A stretch of 64,000 bases of DNA from assembly GCA_951394045.1 (NCBI GenBank), contig OX595996.1, forward strand, positions 496,001 to 560,000, read 5' to 3'. This document shows positions 60,829 through 64,000 of the stretch, one piece after another; positions within the stretch are counted from its first letter, which is position 1; every line of letters begins with the position of its first letter. The position numbers were made by a program, and so were the translations under genes. This DNA is from Nitzschia sp. DOCU1 (Eukaryota; Bacillariophyta; Bacillariophyceae; Bacillariales; Bacillariaceae). The notes beneath the pieces were generated by a model. That model worked only from the letters and a program-made list of their open reading frames with translations. It had not been told where the DNA came from and made no database searches.

Positions 60829-63800
60829 ATGGGATTGAACGCACCATTGAATACGGGGTCAAATGTGCAACAGTCGACTCCGGAGCGAAGGAACCACAGC
60901 CCTTCTGGGCAACGAACCCCGCCGAGTCGTCCCTCTAGTCGCAACCGAAAGCAAAACCTGGATCCATGGTGTGACGACGGAAGTGTTTCGAGAGTGGAAC
61001 CTCCATGGGTGAGAGACAAGCGCCTGAAACAGCAACGAGAACGATTGGAGCAGCAAAAGGAACGACTGGGAAAGCGCATCACACCAACCAACTCCGGTTC
61101 TACGAATCCATTTGAAGATTCGCCTGTATCCTCGTTACCGAGTTTGACGGAGGTCCCCACCAATCCCTTTGATTCATACACTATTAGCAACAGCGACTCG
61201 AGTTCGTCGCATCGGCAGTTTCCCTACGGGCAGTTGGAGGGTCGACCTGTCACTCCCCAAACGGAAGAAAAGAAGGAGCCAGATCAGCTGACAATGAGAC
61301 AAGCTCAACAACAATTTTCAACTGGGACCTTCGATCCAGTACGCTATCAAGTCCCACCGTATCAGACGACAAAAGCCGTAAATCCATTTGATTCGTCGGT
61401 TTCCAGTTCCGACCCAAGTGGAGAGCCGCCCAAGCGGATGATTAATTCACCAGAGCACCAGCTACAGCGGCAGCTGTGGCCACGAATTGTGCGCCCCAGT
61501 GCCACTCGACCTTTGCAAAAGAATCCAAAGATGCTATCATATGCAGACGAATCGGTCGCTACGGATAGTTTAGATCAGTTCTTGGATACTACGGATGAGA
61601 CGGCTGCTTCCAGTGGAAAGGATCTTATGTCCGACGAGGAGGAAGAGCTGCAACAAAATCGTTTGATGAATGAGGTCCTCCAAGCAGCCGAGGCCCTCAA
61701 GCAAAGTTTCAATCGACCCAGTAGTCGAAGTCAGGGCACCAATAGTAGCGGTGGTGGAAGACACACGCCGTCCACGCCAGTGGATTACGAGACAATCGAC
61801 AGGCCGGTGATTTTGCCTAATACGCCCAACCAAATGCGGCCGAGGCCTGGTAGTAGTGATACTACTCCGAGGAGTCCGACCACTCCCAGGACGCCTATCA
61901 CACCTGGAGCTTCGGTCCGACCGGCGACGAAACGAATCGATTTCACCCCATCTCCTCGTGCGGCCCGTGTGACCGCGACGCGGAATGATCGCAATTCATC
62001 CGTACCAAAGACCCCAGAGGGCTTTCCTACCTTGGCGTCTATCAAGAATCAAAAGGACAATTTTGCATCCAAACAACAACAAGAGTCGACTGAGAATCCT
62101 TCGTTTGATGATTCCAAGTCCAAGGGAGGACCGGAAGTCAACTTGCCTCTGCATGATTTGTGTGACGAAGCCCGCACCACAGACGATCTTGCCTGGCGTA
62201 ACGCCATATATTTGCTTGCCACAGAACCTCATCTGGCGACTCAAGTAGAACCGGAATGTCGAATGACAGCTTTGCACGTGTGTTGTATGGCATTGGATGT
62301 GTCCCAGCCATCGCCCGAGTGGATGGTTCGAGCGCTAGTATATACCAACCCCCATCAATGTCAGCAAGAAGATTCGGGTGGACGATTACCTTTGCATTTG
62401 TTGGCGGCGACGAGTGCTAATGTTCAGTTGATGCAACTGTTGGTGGAAGAATATCCAGCTAGTGTGGCACACACGGATAGTCGAGGGTTTACACCCCTTC
62501 ATTTGCTGCTCAAGAATGATCAAGTATCGTTGACCTTGGAGCATTTGCGAATATTGTTGGGACAGTCGCACAAGATGTCAGAAGAACTGAAGAAGGCCAC
62601 GATTAGCTTTCGAAAAGGAGAGCATTTGACACGGTCCTTTCAAGATTTGAACGAGTGGCAAAACCAACAACAGGAACGACACGAGCAAGTCTTTCAAGAG
62701 TACCCCAATGATGTTGCGCAAGCTCTTCGCAAGATTACGCAGTGGAAACGCCGACAGATCAATCGAGGATTGCGCACTACGCACGAACAGGCCTGGGCGT
62801 ACAAAAATCCAGCTACCATTGCTACTCCTTCGGGGCAGCACTTACCACTGCATTTGCTGGCAAAGCGCAAGGCTACGACCACTCCTAATAGAGTTGGCGG
62901 TCCCAAATTTGCCAACCATGAAACTTTGGTTCGAGTTCTGATCGCGGCACACCCACAAGCGTTGCTCAAGAGAGACTTGCACGGCCGGACACCGCTACTT
63001 GTGTCGTTGCTGCAGTCGGACTCGCTGCCTACGCCAGAGATAGTTGAACTACTACTCGGAAAGTGCACGGCGGGATTTTGTTCTGATCCAGGTCGATCGC
63101 CGGCTCGTTTGGCATCGGATGATAACCTCCAGTTGCCTCTCCATGTGGCTGCCGAAGAATTGGCCGACAATTTCGAAATCCTTTCCACTATTGCCGAAGC
63201 GTATCCGGAAGCCGCTCAAGTCCAGGATATACGAGGTCGTACTCCATTGCATTGCGCCCTTCAGAATTACCGAAGGATTCCATTGGACGAAGCTACCTTC
63301 GCATTATTGCTCATGTCTCGCAATCAAAACTATGAACACATATCCAAAACGATCGATGCGGATGGCAACCGTCCCTTGGATTTGATTATCGATAACCCCA
63401 AGGCGTTGAAGCAGTGGTCACGTCAAGATACGGAACAGGAAGAATTGATGTGTGCCTTTTTGAATGCTTCTATTGACCAGCCACGTAATGAACGCCAAGC
63501 CCGAGACTTGCTAGAGCGGATTCGAACCTTGCCACCTTGGCTGCGACGATCGGCCTGCGCATCTTCGCATGTGCAACGCACCTTGTTGGAAGAACTAGCG
63601 AGTCCCATGAATACTGCATTGGTCTTGCTGCAAGGCGGAACACTTGTGAGTTTGTTGATTGTTCTTCGGATTGCTCTCGAGGGCACTGGCATTGACTGGG
63701 ACTCTTGGGTTCTGGTGAACTACTTTTGCGCCTACCACCTGGCCACTCAAATTCTCTACTGGGCCACTGCCTGCTATTTGGGAGAATTCTATCGCATGGT

Positions 63801-64000
63801 CTTTGCTAATCCTTGGAGATGGATTGATATTACCGCGGTTTGCTGCTCGATAGGCGTTGCCTATGTGGTACAAAGCGATATCACTGCGTTACGAGAAAAT
63901 GGTGGGGTGTTTAGCAACTTTGTGCCCGCCGACGACGATCACCTTATAGCCGCTCTTGGAGCGTGGGCTACAGGACTTCTCTGGCTCAGCTTGGTGGGCT
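60829..64000 (+). CDS. Ankyrin-repeat, TRP-like channel protein (3' end outside the window)
   Basis: A frame from the ATG at 60829 stays open for 1057 codons to the window edge. Residues 1-435 are disordered, Ser/Pro/Gln-rich, with three NPF motifs (NPFED 93, NPFDS 112, NPFDS 185) and a TPRSPTTPRTPITP stretch suited to proline-directed kinases. From about 438 to 850 there are ankyrin-type repeats, each marked by PLH (GGRLPLHLLAA, RGFTPLHLLLK, GQHLPLHLLAK, HGRTPLLVSLL, LQLPLHVAAEE, RGRTPLHCALQ). From about 927 membrane helices begin (ALVLLQGGTLVSLLIVLRI, then NYFCAYHLATQILYWATACYLG). NPWRWIDITAV is the segment preceding S3-like helices in TRP/voltage-gated-like channels. The likely role is a cation channel or sensory membrane protein. 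The pore and C-terminus are not visible. Confidence 0.82.
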   Translation, partial: MGLNAPLNTGSNVQQSTPERRNHSPSGQRTPPSRPSSRNRKQNLDPWCDDGSVSRVEPPWVRDKRLKQQRERLEQQKERLGKRITPTNSGSTNPFEDSPVSSLPSLTEVPTNPFDSYTISNSDSSSSHRQFPYGQLEGRPVTPQTEEKKEPDQLTMRQAQQQFSTGTFDPVRYQVPPYQTTKAVNPFDSSVSSSDPSGEPPKRMINSPEHQLQRQLWPRIVRPSATRPLQKNPKMLSYADESVATDSLDQFLDTTDETAASSGKDLMSDEEEELQQNRLMNEVLQAAEALKQSFNRPSSRSQGTNSSGGGRHTPSTPVDYETIDRPVILPNTPNQMRPRPGSSDTTPRSPTTPRTPITPGASVRPATKRIDFTPSPRAARVTATRNDRNSSVPKTPEGFPTLASIKNQKDNFASKQQQESTENPSFDDSKSKGGPEVNLPLHDLCDEARTTDDLAWRNAIYLLATEPHLATQVEPECRMTALHVCCMALDVSQPSPEWMVRALVYTNPHQCQQEDSGGRLPLHLLAATSANVQLMQLLVEEYPASVAHTDSRGFTPLHLLLKNDQVSLTLEHLRILLGQSHKMSEELKKATISFRKGEHLTRSFQDLNEWQNQQQERHEQVFQEYPNDVAQALRKITQWKRRQINRGLRTTHEQAWAYKNPATIATPSGQHLPLHLLAKRKATTTPNRVGGPKFANHETLVRVLIAAHPQALLKRDLHGRTPLLVSLLQSDSLPTPEIVELLLGKCTAGFCSDPGRSPARLASDDNLQLPLHVAAEELADNFEILSTIAEAYPEAAQVQDIRGRTPLHCALQNYRRIPLDEATFALLLMSRNQNYEHISKTIDADGNRPLDLIIDNPKALKQWSRQDTEQEELMCAFLNASIDQPRNERQARDLLERIRTLPPWLRRSACASSHVQRTLLEELASPMNTALVLLQGGTLVSLLIVLRIALEGTGIDWDSWVLVNYFCAYHLATQILYWATACYLGEFYRMVFANPWRWIDITAVCCSIGVAYVVQSDITALRENGGVFSNFVPADDDHLIAALGAWATGLLWLSLVG

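Noticed and set aside
1..64000. CRISPR arrays, bacterial operons, rRNA or tRNA genes
   Set aside because: No regularly spaced repeats, no ribosome-binding-site operon structure, and no tRNA- or rRNA-like sequences were found by eye; a tRNAscan-SE or Infernal run would be decisive.

Overview
The window looks like nuclear DNA of a diatom, most likely a pennate one. The protein-coding genes are intron-poor. The introns I can place are short (about 70-170 bp) with GTAAGT/GTACGT-like donors. One protein (54091) carries a diatom-style bipartite plastid presequence with a Phe at the predicted signal-peptide cleavage site. Other typical content includes Pro/Thr-rich secreted proteins, a class C receptor, a fragment resembling diatom copia-type Gag, and an all-eukaryotic gene set (20S proteasome alpha1, ABCB-type transporter, RanBP2 zinc fingers). 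The species call is inference; I could not search databases.

Layout. 1-1800: the 5' end of an unidentified minus-strand gene and a RanBP2-type zinc-finger gene. 1825-5319: a complete Tc1/mariner-IS630-type DNA transposon with ~218-bp terminal inverted repeats, a TA target duplication, a DDE transposase and a second, convergent coiled-coil ORF. It lies 46 bp upstream of the zinc-finger gene's ATG. 6-11 kb: two tandem secreted leishmanolysin-like metalloprotease paralogues with introns inside or next to the HExxH motif, then a SOUL heme-binding gene. 12-19 kb: an unknown protein, a SET-domain gene and a five-exon ABC transporter whose domains run TMD1-NBD1-NBD2-TMD2 instead of the usual alternating order. 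20-36.5 kb: a TPR-like protein, a 1679-residue protein with five DEP domains plus an AAA-type NTPase, an SDR, proteasome alpha1, several unknown proteins and a GT61-like glycosyltransferase.

36.5-52 kb is a young, rearranged duplication zone. Three near-identical copies (A, B, C) of a two-exon gene for a secreted, probably membrane-anchored protein lie here, with a 3' fragment (D). A and C form inverted arms of about 2.2 kb. B is interrupted by a 200-N assembly gap. A frameshifted non-LTR-type reverse transcriptase remnant (YADN instead of YADD), fused to a copia-type Gag fragment, sits between B and C. Next to C and D is an orphan 2-oxoacid-dehydrogenase E2-like acyltransferase gene. A ~55-bp relic of its 5' end follows copy C.

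52-64 kb: an Arc1p/EMAP II-like tRNA-binding protein, a plastid-targeted CRM/YhbY-like protein, an alpha/beta hydrolase, a class C (GABA-B-like) GPCR, and the first 1057 codons of an ankyrin-repeat, TRP-like channel with three NPF motifs, open at the window end.

The genes form no operons. Many neighbours are divergent pairs sharing 0.5-1.4 kb spacers or close convergent pairs. The most unusual items are the two-gene mariner-type element, the permuted ABC transporter and the inverted surface-protein duplication with its reciprocal gene remnants.
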